Positions 43,600-54,690 of a stretch of DNA of 64,000 nucleotides are shown piece after piece. Made by a program: the position numbers and the translations under genes. The stretch is from assembly GCA_964036315.1 (NCBI GenBank), contig OZ038507.1, forward strand, positions 67,137,405-67,201,404, in the 5' to 3' direction. The stretch's first letter is position 1. Each line of letters opens with the position of its first letter. The notes under the pieces were generated by a model. That model worked only from the letters and a program-made list of their open reading frames with translations. It had not been told where the DNA came from and did no database searches. This DNA comes from Acanthosepion esculentum (taxonomy: Eukaryota > Mollusca > Cephalopoda > Sepiida > Sepiidae).

Positions 43600-43700
43600 G
43601 AGAGGGGCGAGCTTTATATAACGTGACTAAAGCCATATTTCATTAGATTTGACGGTGTTCGGCATTTTTCCTCAGTCAAGGTAATCTAGGCTTCGAGCAC
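43600..43700 (-). repeat. CTGAGGA..GAAAT interspersed repeat
   Basis: The minus strand has GACTGAGGAAAAATGCCGAA ... TCTAATGAAATATGGC. It adjoins (AT)n on its left through about 50 bp. The second stem is not well formed here. A related block lies at 56.45 kb. Confidence 0.45.
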
Positions 43701-43833
43701 CTCAATAAGTACGTAAATTTGCCTTTTGACCTTTTTTCTATTTCAATATTGTTGTTTTTATTCGTAACTTTATCTTGGATAACAGTTATAGATTTTGTTG
43801 TTGTTTTGAAAAGTTGTTTGTATTTGTTTTTTC

Positions 43834-43836
<3 letters not shown>

Positions 43837-43878
<42 letters not shown>
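43837..43878. repeat. (AT)n microsatellite
   Basis: A pure AT run. Confidence 0.97.
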
Positions 43879-43883
<5 letters not shown>

Positions 43884-43889
43884 AATATT

Positions 43890-44110
43890 TTTCTGTTTAT
43901 AAGTTATTTTTATAAATACAATGTTTAAGTAAATGCTCTGTTTATAATAAACAATATTAACTACATTTACCGACTGAATGCACGAGAAATTTCATATAAA
44001 ATATGAGTCTTCCGACAGGATTCGAAACCGTATACTTCACGGGCCCGTCATATAGACTGGCGTGCTAAACCATTTAGCTATGGATGCAGCGTCTGATTAC
44101 CTAGGTCAAA
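43890..44110 (-). mobile_element. tRNA-derived SINE (TATACGGTTTCGAATCC family)
   Basis: The minus strand reads TCCATAGCTAAATGGTTTAG (box A region), GTATACGGTTTCGAATCCTG (box B with one extra T), TTTCTCGTGCATTCAGTCGG, then tail GTAAATGTAGTTAATATTG and AACAGAGCATTTACTTAAA. Confidence 0.8.
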
Positions 44111-44214
44111 TTACTGCTTTTAAACAATAAACTTCCCATGATTTCTCTCGAGCGCTTATATGTGCTCGAAGCGAGTCTTAAGGTAATAAAACGACGTCCG
44201 ACAATCATTTTAAT

Positions 44215-44520
44215 ATACGTACTGTTTATACGCTATTTTTAGGGATGCAAATATTTAAGTAAATGCTCTGTTTATAAAAAAACGGTATTAACATTTACGG
44301 GCATGAATGTCCGAGAAATTGCCATAGAAAATATGTGTCCTCCGACATATATGATTCCGTATAGTATACAGGTTCGATTCCTGCCATAGGACATATATTT
44401 TCTTTGAGATTTCCCGGACATTCTGGCCGGTAAATGTTGTTAATACTGTTTATTATAGATATAGCATTGACTGAAATATTTGTGTCTACAAAAATAACAT
44501 ATAAACAGAAAATATATTAA
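44215..44520. mobile_element. Inverted pair of tRNA-derived SINE copies
   Basis: The left half is the minus-strand tail (AAATATTTAAGTAAATGCTC, GTCCGAGAAATTGCC). The right half is plus (ATACAGGTTCGATTCCTG with a perfect T-arm-like CAGG/CCTG, TTTCCCGGACATTCTGGCCG, GTAAATGTTGTTAATACTG). They face each other around TCCGTATAGTATAC. Confidence 0.8.
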
Positions 44521-44552
44521 AATAATTCTCGGACTTAGTCTATTTCATAATA

Positions 44553-44736
44553 CAGTGTAACCGGGATATAAGAGACCCGGGTATAAGAGAAACCCGGATA
44601 TAAGAGAGATTTTCTCTGGTCCCAAATTAGAGCCTGTGTTAATGTATATATAAAAGACCAAACCCGGATATAAGAGAAACCCGGATATAAGATACTTCTT
44701 ATCCTGTCCCGACAACTCTCTTATATCCGGGTTACG

Positions 44737-44740
<4 letters not shown>
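44553..44740. mobile_element. pogo-type MITE (AACCCGGATATAAGAGA)
   Basis: TACAGTGTAACCGGGATATA at the left and TTATATCCGGGTTACGC at the right, with internal CCAAATTAGAGCCTGTGTTA. An (AT)n run follows. Confidence 0.85.
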
Positions 44741-44798
<58 letters not shown>

Positions 44799-45386
44799 AA
44801 ATAGGCAGCATATAATTTTATATTACAAAGAGTTAATCATACCTTGAATTAATTAGCAATATTAATGCAATTATTGGCGAAATCCCTTCGCTAGTAGACA
44901 TAATTATAAGCATTATACTACTAATAATCCACTGAATGATGAGATCCTTATGTATAAAATGGATATGGTGTATTTTTTTAATTCAGCTAGTACTTTCGAA
45001 TGCTTCATGCATTCATCATCGGGCTGTATTTTTCCTTTAGAATTAAAACTGGAAGATGAAATAAATGTGTTTTTCCGACCGAAAGATGTTTTTAAGAATG
45101 AGCTATTTATTAACGGCTATGTAGTGTTGGAGCGTGCAAATCGCAACACTAAAGTTCAAATATTACAAGTGAGATTTTTTTGAATTTTGTAATTTGATAG
45201 ATCCACGAATTTTTATATAAGTGTTTTTCGGTTAACATGACATGAACTGAGTAGATAGTTCAATTAACAGAGTGATATGTCTAAGTTGTTTTTTTCTCAG
45301 GAATTCTTTACTGCAGATCAATTGTTTTTCATGAACATAATAAAATAGGCAGCATATAATTTTATATTACAAAGATTTAATCTTTG

Positions 45387-45460
<74 letters not shown>
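44737..45460. repeat. Block bounded by direct repeats and (AT)n
   Basis: AT runs at 44738-44794 and 45391-45458. The block AATAAAATAGGCAGCATATA with TTTTATATTACAAAGA follows the first and precedes the second as a direct repeat (44795 and 45339). Within, the minus strand at 44988-45025 has CGATGATGAATG, CATTCGAAAGTACTAG, a hammerhead-like hairpin related to 32.07 kb. A 77-codon frame at 44950 has no known family. Confidence 0.75.
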
Positions 45461-45708
45461 TATTGCTGCAGCAGATTATTTAGCAAGATTCTCGTTTGTG
45501 TGATCATAGAGTCTCATGATTCTCATTTCATTACGTTTCTGTATATCTTTCAACTTCTTCTGCATCAATAGTTACGCCATCATCAGAGTGAATTAAATTT
45601 TCTAACGCGGATGTTTTTCTACTTTTTTCAAAATCTATCTTGCATATGCGTTTAACTTTCGTCCAAATTTTTTATGTTGCTGCCACATCGAATCTTGTGC
45701 TTCTGCTA

Positions 45709-45979
45709 TATATTAAGAGATTCTTGACAAAATCCAACGACGAATCTGCTTTATTATTGGTCCGACCCTGGTATCTCCGCTTCCGTCACGTTCTCACCGT
45801 CGTAAAGTAGCTTCCCTTTGCCGTTTCTATGAATATTTCCATGGTAGTTGAGAAATGCAAAGTCGGTCTTGGCCTTTTCGCTAAATTGGAGCATGTGCAT
45901 GTAAATTTTGTTGCAAATCCGTCGAAAATTGCGGCCGTGCATTCGTTATACACCTCCTCCCTTTTATAGATAGGGATAT
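45709..45979 (-). mobile_element. Helentron-like element, 5' part
   Basis: The minus strand begins CTATCTATAAAAGGGAGG, then GAATGCACGGCCGCAATTTT, as in the 13.56-kb copy. A minus frame reads MHMLQFSEKAKTDFAFLNYH, continuing to SDQ at 45754. It diverges from the other copies and ends at TCTCTTAATATATAGC without the terminal hairpin. Confidence 0.75.
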
Positions 45980-46009
45980 ATATCCAGTTTAAACATTATT
46001 TTTATATAT

Positions 46010-46195
46010 ACAATTTATTCTAGTAAATCCTGTTTTTCAATTAAAAGGTATTAGTTACATTTACTGGCCTAAGTGTCCGAGAAATTTCATAGAATATATG
46101 CATTCTCCGACAGGAATCGAACCTGTATTCCTATACGGCAAACAGCAAACGGTTGATAAGCCGTAGAAAACGAATCAGTCAATCAACTTTAAGGA
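46010..46195 (-). mobile_element. tRNA-derived SINE with good T-arm
   Basis: The minus strand has ACAGGTTCGATTCCTGT, a perfect 5-bp T-arm, after an A-box-like GCTTATCAACCG. Then TTTCTCGGACACTTAGGCC and GTAAATGTAACTAATACC follow as in the 44-kb copies. Confidence 0.75.
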
Positions 46196-46534
46196 AATAA
46201 ATGTATTTTTGAGTTGAATATTTACAATTTAATGTCAAAATTAGTGTACTAACTGGCGTTAGTATTTACGACTCGTCGTATAAATCTTAGTGTACTATGT
46301 AGGTAATCTGTCCGGGGGCCCCCATGTGTCATCAAATGGGTTTCAGTTGGCCATACATTTGTAGGCACAAGTCGCAGTTTCTATCTTACTCGGAATATTT
46401 TATGTCTCGTCTTTGTCCATCTATGAATGATTTTTCCATGACACCATGGAAGTCCACTGTCCCAAATCTGGTCTGTTCTATTCTGACATTGATCACTCCC
46501 CACATCATGTTGCCGATGTCTTCACCGTAAGCCT
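46196..46534. other. No recognised gene
   Basis: A plus frame at 46324-46530 matches nothing known. Confidence 0.4.
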
Positions 46535-46705
46535 GGCAGGGGTGTCTTTCAGGTGCGGTGCCTTACCAGAAGGCAACCCATGATTTGGTTCAAGAGCCAC
46601 ATATGGTTTTGAATTCACAGTTGTCTTTCTCCTAGACTGATTAGTAACTACGGCTAGAGAGTACAGTCTGTTTTGCTATTTAACCCATAGCTGGGGGGAC
46701 AATAG
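46535..46705 (-). mobile_element. tRNA-derived SINE, body and tail
   Basis: The minus strand has CCAGCTATGGGTTAAATAGC, then TCTAGGAGAAAGACAACTGT as in the 29.12-kb copy, followed by AACCATATGTGGC. The head is missing or unrecognisable. Confidence 0.65.
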
Positions 46706-46891
46706 AGTAAGAGTCTAAATTTCCAGTGAAATAGTTGTTATATATTAATATGCTAGAAAAGGTCGTACGCGGTTAACTAATTGGCAGTTACCGCATTTGT
46801 GCGTGTATTCGTGGACGTGTGTATTTTTGAATGTTTGTGAGTGTCTGTGGGCATCAGTGTGTGCGTGTCTGTGTGCTTCCCTCTGTGTATG

Positions 46892-46926
<35 letters not shown>

Positions 46927-47574
46927 GTTTGTTTTCTTAATTCAGTCAAATTATAGGTCATCGGAATCGCACCAGCCGAGCATTAGCCAATGTTCGGATT
47001 GTTTTTTTTTAATCTCGTTTCGTTTATCTGCCAGCGTCCGCTGTAATTGTCAGCCGTAAGTCGTCTAAATTAGCTTGGAAGCAAGAAAAGCACTTCAAGC
47101 GTGGAAATTGCAACGATTGCTCGCCGAAAAGTTCACGGCGACGTTCGCCCGAGACAATAACCAAAAAAAGATCAGTAGACTCGTGTATAAGTCTATTCAC
47201 CTATTCCAATCTCAACCTTTTTTCCTTCCGACATTCATTCTGTTGAAAAGTTGACTAATGCATGGAATAATAATGCAAACACAAAATGTACTTAGAATAA
47301 AATGTATTGAAACAAGAAAGTGTACACAATATTTACATATAGTCTTTTGGTATATTTCTGGGAAGACCGTTCCTGGAGAATGTGTTGACTAAGTCGCAGT
47401 CGGGCAGAGTCTCTAGTTGGATCTCTGTATTCGCCCCCATGTCTTCCAGTACCAACCATATTTATATCGTCGATACTCCGCTATGCAAATTAGGTGGATC
47501 CTACCACAACACATTCATAGTTTTTTTTTCTTTCTTTCTGTTTTAATCATTTTTCTCTTCTTCTTTATGCGCTG
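46706..47574. other. No recognised gene
   Basis: A GT-rich simple repeat at 46850-46930 and the motif ACTCGTGTATAAGTC at 47178. Otherwise unclassified. Confidence 0.45.
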
Positions 47575-48260
47575 TGTCCCCTCAGGATGCAGGGGATCAC
47601 GACTCTCCACAACTTCTTTCCTTTGTAGCTCTTAATAAACATTGTCTTTCTCTTTTTTCTCCTAAACCATATTCCGTCATCCATTTACTAAAGCTCACTA
47701 TGTATATTATGTGTTGTTTTCTTCTGTCCCTCTTTCCTTCAATCTGCCGTGTGAGTATCAGATTTTCCAAGTCTTCCTTCCTCATCATGTTCCCTAGTGT
47801 TGTGGCCTTGTTAGGGCTAGAAATAAAGACACAAAGAGAGGAATTAAACAAATATATAAACAGAAACAGTAATACAAACATATGCAAACGAGAGTGTTAC
47901 AGCAAGAATGTTCGGTTTGACTGTCAGAGCTTACTACTGGAAATTTCCCTTTCTAAAAGGCAGTACCTGCTCCTATTTATAGCTAGGAGAGTCCATGCGT
48001 GCGTGGGTAATTACCATAACACATAGATACATCAGCTGTCTCTAGCTGATGTTAAGTATAAGTTTCCTTTTTGTTTCGATTATTTCTAAAAAAATGTTCG
48101 ATCCGTGGTATCCTCAACATCCTTCTGTAGAACCAAATTTCTGTTACTTCATGTCTCTTCCTCTTTGACAAGCACTCAATGTTATACAGGAGGACGGATA
48201 TTATGTAAGAGTTTAGAATGACTACGGCAGAAATAACAGACAATCCATATAATCTCATGT
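47575..48260 (-). pseudogene. LINE RT C-terminal part, split by a solo LTR
   Basis: Before the LTR (48258 leftward) the minus strand encodes LNSYIISVLLYNIECLSKRK and EIWFYRRMLRIPRIEHFF, matching the (SxLLYGxExWxLxKxxxKRxExxEMWxxRRMLRI) block of invertebrate LINEs. After it (47797 leftward) it encodes MMRKEDLENLILTRQIEGKR, KQHIIYIVSFSKWM and LLRATKERSCGES. Removing the LTR joins RQLMYL to GNMMRKE, as in intact relatives. It has stops and shifts. Confidence 0.85.
47798..48021 (-). mobile_element. Solo LTR, second copy
   Basis: 224 bp from TGTTGTGGCC to ACCATAACA, roughly 85 percent identical by eye to the copy at 18212-18440. The flanking 5-mers CCTAG (47793-47797) and CATAG (48022-48026) are a target duplication with one change. 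The minus strand has CTATAAATAGGAGC as TATA box. It is inserted within a LINE coding remnant. Confidence 0.88.
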
Positions 48261-49200
48261 ATTAGTCGATTAACCTTAATACAGTTTTTCCTTTTCTCGG
48301 TTCAACCGGTTTTTCCTCACTTCGCTCATTCATTGTTTTCTTTGATTTTCATTCTTCGATTATTCTTTCACAACGCACAAACTCATGTATAAGTCGACTC
48401 CCTTTCCTCAGTATTCCCTTATGCTTAACCCATTTTGGCGTCGTTCATTTGTGTATCTATCAAAAGGATGATGTGAATAAAAAAATAATCTATGTAAACT
48501 CGTGTATAAGTCGAATCATTTTCCATCCTTAATCTCTTAAAAAGCACTTTTCTTTTCCTTTTTCTTCTTTTATAACGCATAAACTCGTGCATAAGTCGAT
48601 GACACATCTCAGTATTTCCTTCTGGACATTCAAACTACTTTTTTCTTTCTTTCCCCAATTCAACCATTAAGTCCCGCCCCCGCCTTCTGTTTTCATCCTG
48701 ATCGTTCTGTTTGTGTATCTATTAAAAGGGTGATGAAAAATAAGAAAAAATAATAATTTATGTAAACTCGTGTATAAGTCGAATCATCTTCAATCCCTTA
48801 AAAGACACTTTTTTTTCCTTTTTTTAATTTCATAACGCATAAACTCGTGTATAAGTCGACTCCTTTCCCTGATGCTTAACCTATTTTTACTCCGTTCTCT
48901 AATTCATTCATTTCTTTCTCCAATTTTTATTCTGCATTTCTCTTCACGGAAACTTGACATTGATAATAAGAAATAAAAAGTTACTCCCTATAAACTCGTG
49001 TATAAGTCGAATCCTCTTCCATCGTTAATCCCTTTTAAACACAGCCATGTTTTCCTGCCTCCACTCATTCATACTCTTTTTCTTTCTCTTTCTATTCTTT
49101 TTCTTTCTTCTATTTCCATTCTTAAAACAATAACAATAACAATGACGATAAGCTAAAATCTAATGTTTTTCCGTATAAACTCGTGTATAAGTCGATCAAT
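48255..49200. repeat. Spaced AAACTCGTGTATAAGTCGA motif series
   Basis: Copies or near copies at about 48255, 48380, 48495, 48580, 48767, 48840, 48990 and 49178, all on the plus strand, with 75-190 bp of pyrimidine-rich spacer. Another lies at 47178. Similar CGTGTATAAG..CGA termini are known from Tigger/pogo-type MITEs, but here no inverted partner is seen. Confidence 0.8.
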
Positions 49201-49237
49201 CTACTTTTAACATTCTTTTTATAAATTCGACCAACTC

Positions 49238-49375
49238 CGGCTCTTCAACGTGGTGTAATGGCTAGCAACCTTATCTCTAATTGACTAATTACGATTAAGT
49301 CGTGAGTTCAATCCTCACTGGGTGCTACATATTTTCGGGCTTGTGTCACACATAAACTACGCTTAGTAAATTGCT
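49238..49375 (+). mobile_element. tRNA-derived SINE (GAGACAAGC family), plus copy
   Basis: ACGTGGTGTAATGGCTAGCA (box A region), GTGAGTTCAATCCTCACTGG (box B and T-arm), then GCTACATATTTTCGGGC and CACATAAACTACGC as in the 15.8-kb and 1.8-kb copies. Confidence 0.8.
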
Positions 49376-49504
49376 ATAAACACTCTTAGCTATTCTCCGT
49401 CTTTATTTTCCTTTCTCTGTGAAATTTTGGATTCTCAAGTTTTCATAACTGCCATTGTTTTCGGCGATTTTTTACGTGATTTTTTTGCGACGAATTTTTT
49501 TACT

Positions 49505-50430
49505 ATATTTCTGAGATGAGGTATTATGTACATTATTTACATTATTCGGACTATAAGTCATAAAAATTGTTATTGTACAAAAAAATTCGTACATTATTCG
49601 GACTATTGTCCTCATCTTTGTCACCATATTTATTACAATGTTTCGGCCGAAATATTTCGCTAGTTCCACGTGCCATGTTTAATGGATGTCAGTTATCAGT
49701 TATCTCCTGTTAATTTCCCTCTGAAAGTTCTCCACTGCCTTAACCGGATATTGAACTCACACTCTTTGGGTCCTGTCACTGGATCTAACCAATGCCTTTA
49801 TCTACTGTGCCATGTGTGCTTAAGGAACTAAAACAGTCTACCACAGTGAGCGAAATAAAGGGTTCAGTTCGACATTCCAACCACCTGAAGAAGACACCCA
49901 TGATAATGATTGTAATATATATGGCGACAAAGATGAGGTCAATAGTCTGGAGAATGTAAATAGTGTACATAATACCTCATCACAGAAATATAGACAGATA
50001 CTGAAAGTCCGAAACGTAATAAATATGACGTAAAAGATGAGGACAATAGTCTGAAGAAAGTATATAGTGTACATAATACCTCATCTCAGAAATATAGACA
50101 GATACTAAGGTCGAAACGTTGTAATAAATATGGCGACAAAGATGAGGATAATAGTCCCAATAATGTAAATAGTGTACATAATACCGCATCTCAGAAATAT
50201 AGACAGATACTGAAAGTCCGAAACGTTGTAATAAATATGGCGTCAAAGATGAGGCCAACAGTCCGAATAATGTAAATAGTGTACATAATACCTCATCTCA
50301 GAATTATAGACAGATACTAAGGCCGAAACGTTGTAATAAATACGGTGACAAAGATGAGGATAATAGTCCGAATAATGTAAATAATGTACGAATTTTTTTG
50401 TACGATAACAATTTTTATAACTTGGAAATA
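49505..50430. repeat. SINE-derived composite bounded by 33-bp inverted repeats
   Basis: Left ATAAAAATTGTTATTGTACA (49560 on) and right (to 50419) are inverted with one difference over 33 bp. Inside are a minus-strand SINE body (49640-49830, box B TGAGTTCAATATCC) and then a plus-strand tail array (49905-50390) of about five 102-107 bp units with CCGAAACGTTGTAATAAATA and AGATGAGGA. The outer parts are mutually inverted, so a large hairpin is possible. Confidence 0.85.
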
Positions 50431-50519
50431 AATTTGGGAATCATTGAAATGCAATTCGAAATCCAGCGAAAGTCACCCATGAAATAAAAATAAATATTAG
50501 TCCGGAATGTAAGAACCTA

Positions 50520-50757
50520 CGAAACATAAAATTGTCTTTAAATAATAATTATCCTTATGGGGTTGCAATCGCCGAATGTTAGTGTCAAATTGTCGTATGT
50601 TTGTGGTGAGTAGTCATTTCGCAACTGAAATCGACCTATGAAACGGCAATTTTTTAAAGATTTTTTGTGCTGTGCATAATACGCACCCATAATTTTGCTT
50701 ATTATTTTTCAGGGGAAAAAAAGCGTATTATACATGTGGAATTATAGTATTTTTCCA
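50520..50757 (+). mobile_element. MITE, 3' portion (CGTATTATACATG end)
   Basis: CTTATGGGGTTGCAATCGCC, GTCAAATTGTCGTATGTTTG, AAACGGCAATTTTTTAAAG, then GCGTATTATACATGTGGAAT. It matches the right half of the two copies at 60.28-61.22 kb. Confidence 0.8.
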
Positions 50758-51174
50758 TAGCTGGGAACTTAACAGATGCTAGAGAATGAACGCAGCAGTT
50801 CGTAATGGAAGGCTGGGCAGAGCTTTAAGCTCATGAGACTCATCAACGCTGTGAATATTGCATACGGTGTTCTTTCTTTAGTCGAGGCTTATCATATCAA
50901 AAATCCTGAAAAACTAATAAAGATTCTTGCGATAGTTTCGTCTATATTATGACAGTCGGCATCAAACTTGGAGACACGACACACGTTTGTTTACTGAGAC
51001 GTGCTCTTGTTACCAGACGAGGTAACTTTCAACGTCTAAAGAAGACAAAAAACAGTTGTCGACGACGAAGATAGAAAATTTATTTGGTATCAGATAAAAA
51101 AATAAGTTTGATAGAGACAGAGTAACAGAGAGACAAAAAACAGGCAGACGTGCAGATAAATATTAACAGAAAAG

Positions 51175-51178
<4 letters not shown>
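50758..51178. other. No recognised feature
   Basis: Unclassified sequence; no open frame of interest. Confidence 0.45.
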
Positions 51179-51212
<34 letters not shown>

Positions 51213-51399
51213 GTAATCGCCCTCGTTGTATCTCTTTTCGCTTTCTCTCCCACTTTCTCTCGCTCTCTCTTTCTCTCTCTCTCTCTACATAATATATGAG
51301 TAGAGAAAGATAGAACGAGGTCGACTACGATAGACAAAGAGAGAAATATAGTGATGTGGCAAGAGTGAGACAGATATGAAAACACTGGGAGTGATATGA

Positions 51400-51465
<66 letters not shown>

Positions 51466-51568
51466 GTGACCAGACTGAAACTGATCATAGATAGATAGAC
51501 AGGTTTTATAAATGTAACTGCTTGTTGGAGTAACCTGTTACTTTTCAAAGTTTATTATGAATGAATGA

Positions 51569-51647
<79 letters not shown>
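51179..51647. repeat. Microsatellite cluster
   Basis: AT run at 51179-51209, CT-rich at 51240-51285, GATA run at 51400-51464 and AT run at 51570-51647, with short unique parts between. Confidence 0.95.
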
Positions 51648-51649
<2 letters not shown>

Positions 51650-51849
51650 AGGGAAAGAAAATACAAGGAAAACAAGTGTGTCGTTAACGGATAAAGAAAA
51701 GAAGAAAAGAAAAATAAGTGTAACACAAATTTAAGGAATGGTGTCTTGTAATTATAAGGAAGGATGGGGAGGAAGCAAACGTATTTTAAAAATAACAGTG
51801 GTGTTTTAAATTTCACGGTTTTATCCGGCCTCATATTCATTTAATAATT

Positions 51850-53180
51850 TTTTTTTTTTATAAGATTGCAAGAAACTTAAGATTTCGGATCTCTGGTTTA
51901 AAAGGTTTTGGGGATCTGGAAATGTCATAGTCGCTAATTTCCCATGCTGACAAAGGTAGCAAATGCGGGTATGACTGCTCTATGGTTTTTACCTTTTTTG
52001 AGGTGCCGTCGATAGCTGTGCTAGCACGAATTCACAAGTCATCGTGGCTGAGGGCTTGAGCGTGCTGGCCTTTTTCAAATTGAAAAGCAAACATTTCTGA
52101 CTATATAAAAAAAATAAGAATTCCCAAATAACCTTTTTTTTTTCGCCTTATAAACCTAACTCAACGCTGTGTTGTACAGCGAGCATTACATTTGTAATCG
52201 TTGACCAACAGAGAACATTTCTGTTGAACGTAGAAGCCGTTTCGCCTGTCCACACGAGTCATGTTGGTGCATGGCTGAGCGCTACAAATAACTGATAGAA
52301 CTTATTTTTTTTTATATTGATGTTTACCCTGTAGAAGATCCAAGAGCCATTCGAGGTAGAGTGTTACAGAGTAAGAGCACAGTTTATGGGAATATGTGGG
52401 GATAAAACCTTTAACACTAGACGTACAGTCATAAGATTATAGCGACCAAGTTGACATCATCTTAAGAGTCGGTTTCACAAAATAGTGGTTGGTGGGAAGA
52501 AGCTGCTCGGGTGGTACATACACCTAACAACTAGAATACGAGGGAAATGAGGGTAGTTCGCTATAATGCGCGTGTCATGGCGGGTCCTAGCCGTGAAGTT
52601 TAGAATGTGTAAAACAAAGAGGTGTCGTTCATCTGATCACTTTTCATGGAAATTGAAACAGAGCAAGAAGTGACTTTTCGTCTGTGAGGAATGCGGTTGT
52701 AGGGTGGAAAATCACACAGGTTTGTGGAGGCGCTTTTGAGCTCTATCGAGACTGGAAAGTGAAGGCTTGGTGGTTCCTATCTACTCTGTTCTCGGTCTGA
52801 TCTGGCTCTTGTAATGGTAGAGGATAGCAGGAAGAATTAGGTATTTAATGGATTGGTACAGGAAACAGACCATTTTTCTTTAGACCCCAATCAGCATTTC
52901 TAGGTATGAACTCGTAGCCGTTATTGGAGTGGAAAGTGGAAACGGCGTGTCTTATTTCAAACTGCAACCGACACAGTTGCATTAGATTTCGTACCAATTG
53001 CTGTTGGAAAGACGTGCATCTGTTACTTTCTTTCTTATTCCAAATAAACCTAGCTACAAGTTAGTAGGAAGTCATAGTGATTGCTCTGATTTCGCTTGAT
53101 AACCGGACTCCAAAACAGGTTGGAATGTTATTCAAAACCTAAGCTAACGGTTAGCAAAGAATAATGAGCGTCTCTGGATT
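51850..53180. other. Longest low-repeat stretch, no gene recognised
   Basis: About 1.3 kb with near-average base composition and no microsatellite. I looked for an exon with splice-like flanks, tRNA or transposase motifs and saw none, and no long open frame occurs. It may be ordinary intergenic or intronic DNA, or an old unidentified element. Confidence 0.5.
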
Positions 53181-53185
53181 TGGTT

Positions 53186-53300
53186 ATGCTTAACGAACTT
53201 GTCTGGTTGACCATTCCGATGCTGTGTTGGGAGTTCGATTCTCAGCAGTTGCTCGGCATTCGTGGCCTTCTACTTTGCCGTCAGTTCTATTCTAATACTT
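53186..53300 (+). mobile_element. Possible tRNA-derived SINE head
   Basis: GTCTGGTTGACCATTCCGAT followed by GGGAGTTCGATTCTCAGCAG, a good box B and T-arm. Box A is weak. It lies just before the 30-bp minisatellite. Confidence 0.5.
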
Positions 53301-53350
53301 TTTTTTTTATTTTCTGGCACTTATCGCCTGCGGAACACCCTTCGAATTTC

Positions 53351-54168
53351 TTGCCCGTCCTGGGTATGACGATAAACTACATCCGCGTCCTGCGTAAGAC
53401 CATAAACTGCATCTGCGTCCTGAGTAGGACGATAAACTGCATCCGCGTCCTGGGTAGGAGGATAAACTGCATCCGTGTCCTGGGTAGGACGATAAACTGC
53501 ATCCGCGTCCTGCGTAAGACGATAAACTAAATCCGCGTCCTGGGTAGGACGATAAACTACACCCGCATCCTGGGTAGGACGATAAACTGCATCCGCGTCC
53601 TGGGTAAGACGATAAACTAAATCCGCGTCCTGGGTAGGACGATAAACTACACCCGCATCCTGGGTAGGACGATAAACTGCATCCGCGTCCTGGGTAGGAC
53701 GATAAACTAAATCCGCGTCCTGGGTAGGACGATAAACTACACCCGCATCCTGGGTAGGACGATAAACTGCATCCGCGTCCTGGGTAGGACGATAAACTAA
53801 ATCCGCGTCCTGGGTAGGACGATAAACTACACCCGCATCCTGGGTAGGACGATAAACTGCATCCGCGTCCTGGGTAAGACGATAAACTACATCCGCGTCC
53901 TGGGTAAGACGATAAACTACACCCGCGTCCTGGGTAGGATGATAAACTGCATCCGCGTCCTGGGTAAGACGATAAACTAAATCCGCGTCCTGGGTAGGAC
54001 GATAAACTACACCCGCGTCCTGGGTAGGACGATAAACTGCATCCGCGTCCTGGGTAGGACGTTTAACTGCATCCGCGTCCTGGGTAGGACGATAAACTGC
54101 ATCCGCGTCCTGGGTAAGACGATAAACCACATCCGCCTCCTGGGTAAGACGATAAACTATAACAGACA
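53351..54168. repeat. 30-bp minisatellite with 90-bp higher-order period
   Basis: About 27 units of GTCCTGGGTAGGACGATAAA plus CTGCATCCGC-like variants. No insertion or deletion breaks the 30-bp register. From about 53521 most units cycle through three variants (CTAAATCC, CTACACCC, CTGCATCC), a 90-bp order repeated about five times. The minus strand is open throughout (283 codons, start 54172) as a 10-residue repeat VYRPTQDADA. Being a multiple of three without stops makes the frame open by construction, so coding is unproven. Confidence 0.93.
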
Positions 54169-54480
54169 GCAAGGCTTTTGATCAGTATGTTTTGAGGAGC
54201 ATTGAACCATCTCTTAATGCTGGTGTTCCCAAGTCCACCCTGACCCGGGTTGGTCGCACCTGTTAGGGTTCCAGCTAGGGGCAAATAGTTAACGCCCCAA
54301 AATTGTCAAAACATTAAGAATGTATAAAAATAGGTTTTAATACCAGCAATAATTTTTGGGGAAAATTTTTACCAGCAATAAATTTTTGAAAAAAAAATAT
54401 TGCCAGCAATAAAAATCTTGTCGGCATTAAATAACCCATTGAGGTTGATAAACCGTAAAACAAATCAAACCAAACCAAAC
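54165..54480 (-). repeat. Interspersed repeat shared with 40.64-41.11 kb
   Basis: The minus strand contains CACCTCAATGG-like, GATTTTTATTGCTGG, GGCGTTAACTATTTGCCCC, CAACCCGGGTCAGGG and TTGGGAACACCAGC in the order seen at 40.64-41.11 kb. It adjoins the minisatellite directly. Confidence 0.75.
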
Positions 54481-54514
54481 CGATTTCCTATTTGCCAACT
54501 GATAACAATTTTCA

Positions 54515-54690
54515 AAACTTCAAATGCAACGTTAATCGCTATCATCTGTCTTCCTGAAGTCCATTCCTTCGTTGTTCTTTGCCTGGATTCTCCTTACTGA
54601 AGTATTCTCATTCTCTTTTACTATGTGTAACACCTTTGCGTCCTAGCGGCATTATCGCCTTGCTTGGAGTGAAACGATAAAAAAAATAAA
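54515..54690. repeat. Interspersed repeat (CAAATGCAACG ... GTGAAACG)
   Basis: TTCAAATGCAACGTTAATCG through GCGTCCTAGCGGCATTATCG and CCTTGCTTGGAGTGAAACG plus an A-rich tail. The best copy of the family at 34.0 and 35.2 kb. Confidence 0.65.

Noticed and set aside
43600..43700. Full hammerhead at the CTGAGGA..GAAAT block
   Set aside because: The region between CTGAGGA and GAAA does not form a convincing stem and stem I is absent.
46080..46170. Possible tRNA gene on the minus strand
   Set aside because: The T-arm is perfect, but the D and anticodon arms are degraded and the downstream sequence is the SINE tail.
49238..49320. Possible functional tRNA gene
   Set aside because: A and B boxes are present, but the acceptor and anticodon stems do not pair and the flanks match other SINE copies.
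52140..53170. Degenerate host exon in the low-repeat stretch
   Set aside because: Several stops in all frames and no motif; splice-like signals alone are not evidence.
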